Shown here: positions 5,653 to 5,687 of the stretch, piece after piece
How the letters are laid out: the number at the start of each line of letters is the position of its first letter
Position numbering within the stretch: the stretch's first letter is position 1
NCBI GenBank assembly: GCA_050115795.1
Contig: JASFPT010000257.1
Coordinates: 1-5,687 of the forward strand
Length of the DNA: 5,687 bases
Direction: 5' to 3'
Origin: JAIPEL01 sp050115795
GTDB taxonomy: Bacteria; Desulfobacterota; Desulfobacteria; Desulfobacterales; CAFBRK01
Notes under the pieces: generated by a model
Seen by the model: only the letters and a program-made list of their open reading frames with translations
The model's database searches: none
What the model was told of the DNA's origin: nothing
Position numbers and translations under genes: made by a program

Positions 5653-5687
5653 TCAGTCGATCACGAACTCGCAGCGTCGGTTTTTCG
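5653..5687 (-). CDS. pal: C-terminal end of an OmpA-family lipoprotein, probably Pal (5' part outside the window)
   Basis: Only the last ten residues and the TGA stop (5655-5653) are present. They read KNRRCEFVID, which matches the end of the OmpA-like peptidoglycan-binding domain of Pal, where NRR-x-EFVI is the usual closing motif. Pal is an outer-membrane lipoprotein that binds peptidoglycan and partners TolB. The identification leans on this short motif and on cpoB following directly, which is the standard tol-pal order. Another OmpA-family protein cannot be excluded from ten residues. Confidence 0.72.
   Translation of the reverse strand, partial: KNRRCEFVID

Noticed and set aside
1..5687. 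Mobile elements, CRISPR arrays, tRNA or rRNA genes, phage or defence genes
   Set aside because: No transposase or integrase motif, no regularly spaced repeats with unique spacers, and no tRNA-like cloverleaf was seen; every substantial frame is explained by conserved housekeeping or envelope genes.

Overview
The window reads almost entirely on the minus strand and is a compact, GC-rich (by eye roughly 60% G+C) piece of an ordinary bacterial chromosome. From right to left, which is the direction of transcription, it holds the last codons of an OmpA-type lipoprotein (probably pal), cpoB/ybgF, ruvC, ruvA, ruvB, a SAM hydroxide adenosyltransferase (DUF62) gene, and an L,D-transpeptidase of the Csd6/Pgp2 type that runs off the left edge. 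Envelope genes with an outer-membrane Tol-Pal element, a Csd6-like peptidoglycan enzyme with an NTF2-like tail, and a RuvA with a 'TERQPKPALIGF' segment together suggest a Gram-negative bacterium of the Desulfobacterota (former Deltaproteobacteria, Desulfobacteraceae-like). This placement is inference from remembered family features, not from a search.

Right end (about 4578-5687): the tail of pal, a 208-bp gap filled by three consecutive stem-loops, then cpoB. These genes belong to the Tol-Pal envelope-constriction module; cpoB here encodes a lipoprotein with a long coiled coil and C-terminal TPR-like repeats. Centre (2135-4410): ruvC, ruvA and ruvB, the complete Holliday-junction branch migration and resolution set. 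ruvA and ruvB overlap by four bases and are surely translationally coupled; ruvC is set apart by 120 bp containing a run of 7-bp repeats. Left end (1-1905): the SAM hydroxide adenosyltransferase and the secreted L,D-transpeptidase, each with a clear Shine-Dalgarno sequence.

All genes share strand and look intact, so they may be expressed as one or a few transcripts, but no convincing sigma-70 promoter was found. The four gaps between cpoB and the transpeptidase gene are 112-229 bp; the pal-cpoB gap is 208 bp. Some of these gaps hold low-complexity direct repeats or hairpins rather than genes, which are the most unusual features here. I see no mobile element, CRISPR array, tRNA, rRNA or defence system, and no evidence of a previously undescribed multi-gene system. 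The best leads are the altered acidic-pin segment of RuvA, the triple hairpin after pal, and the intergenic repeat patches.
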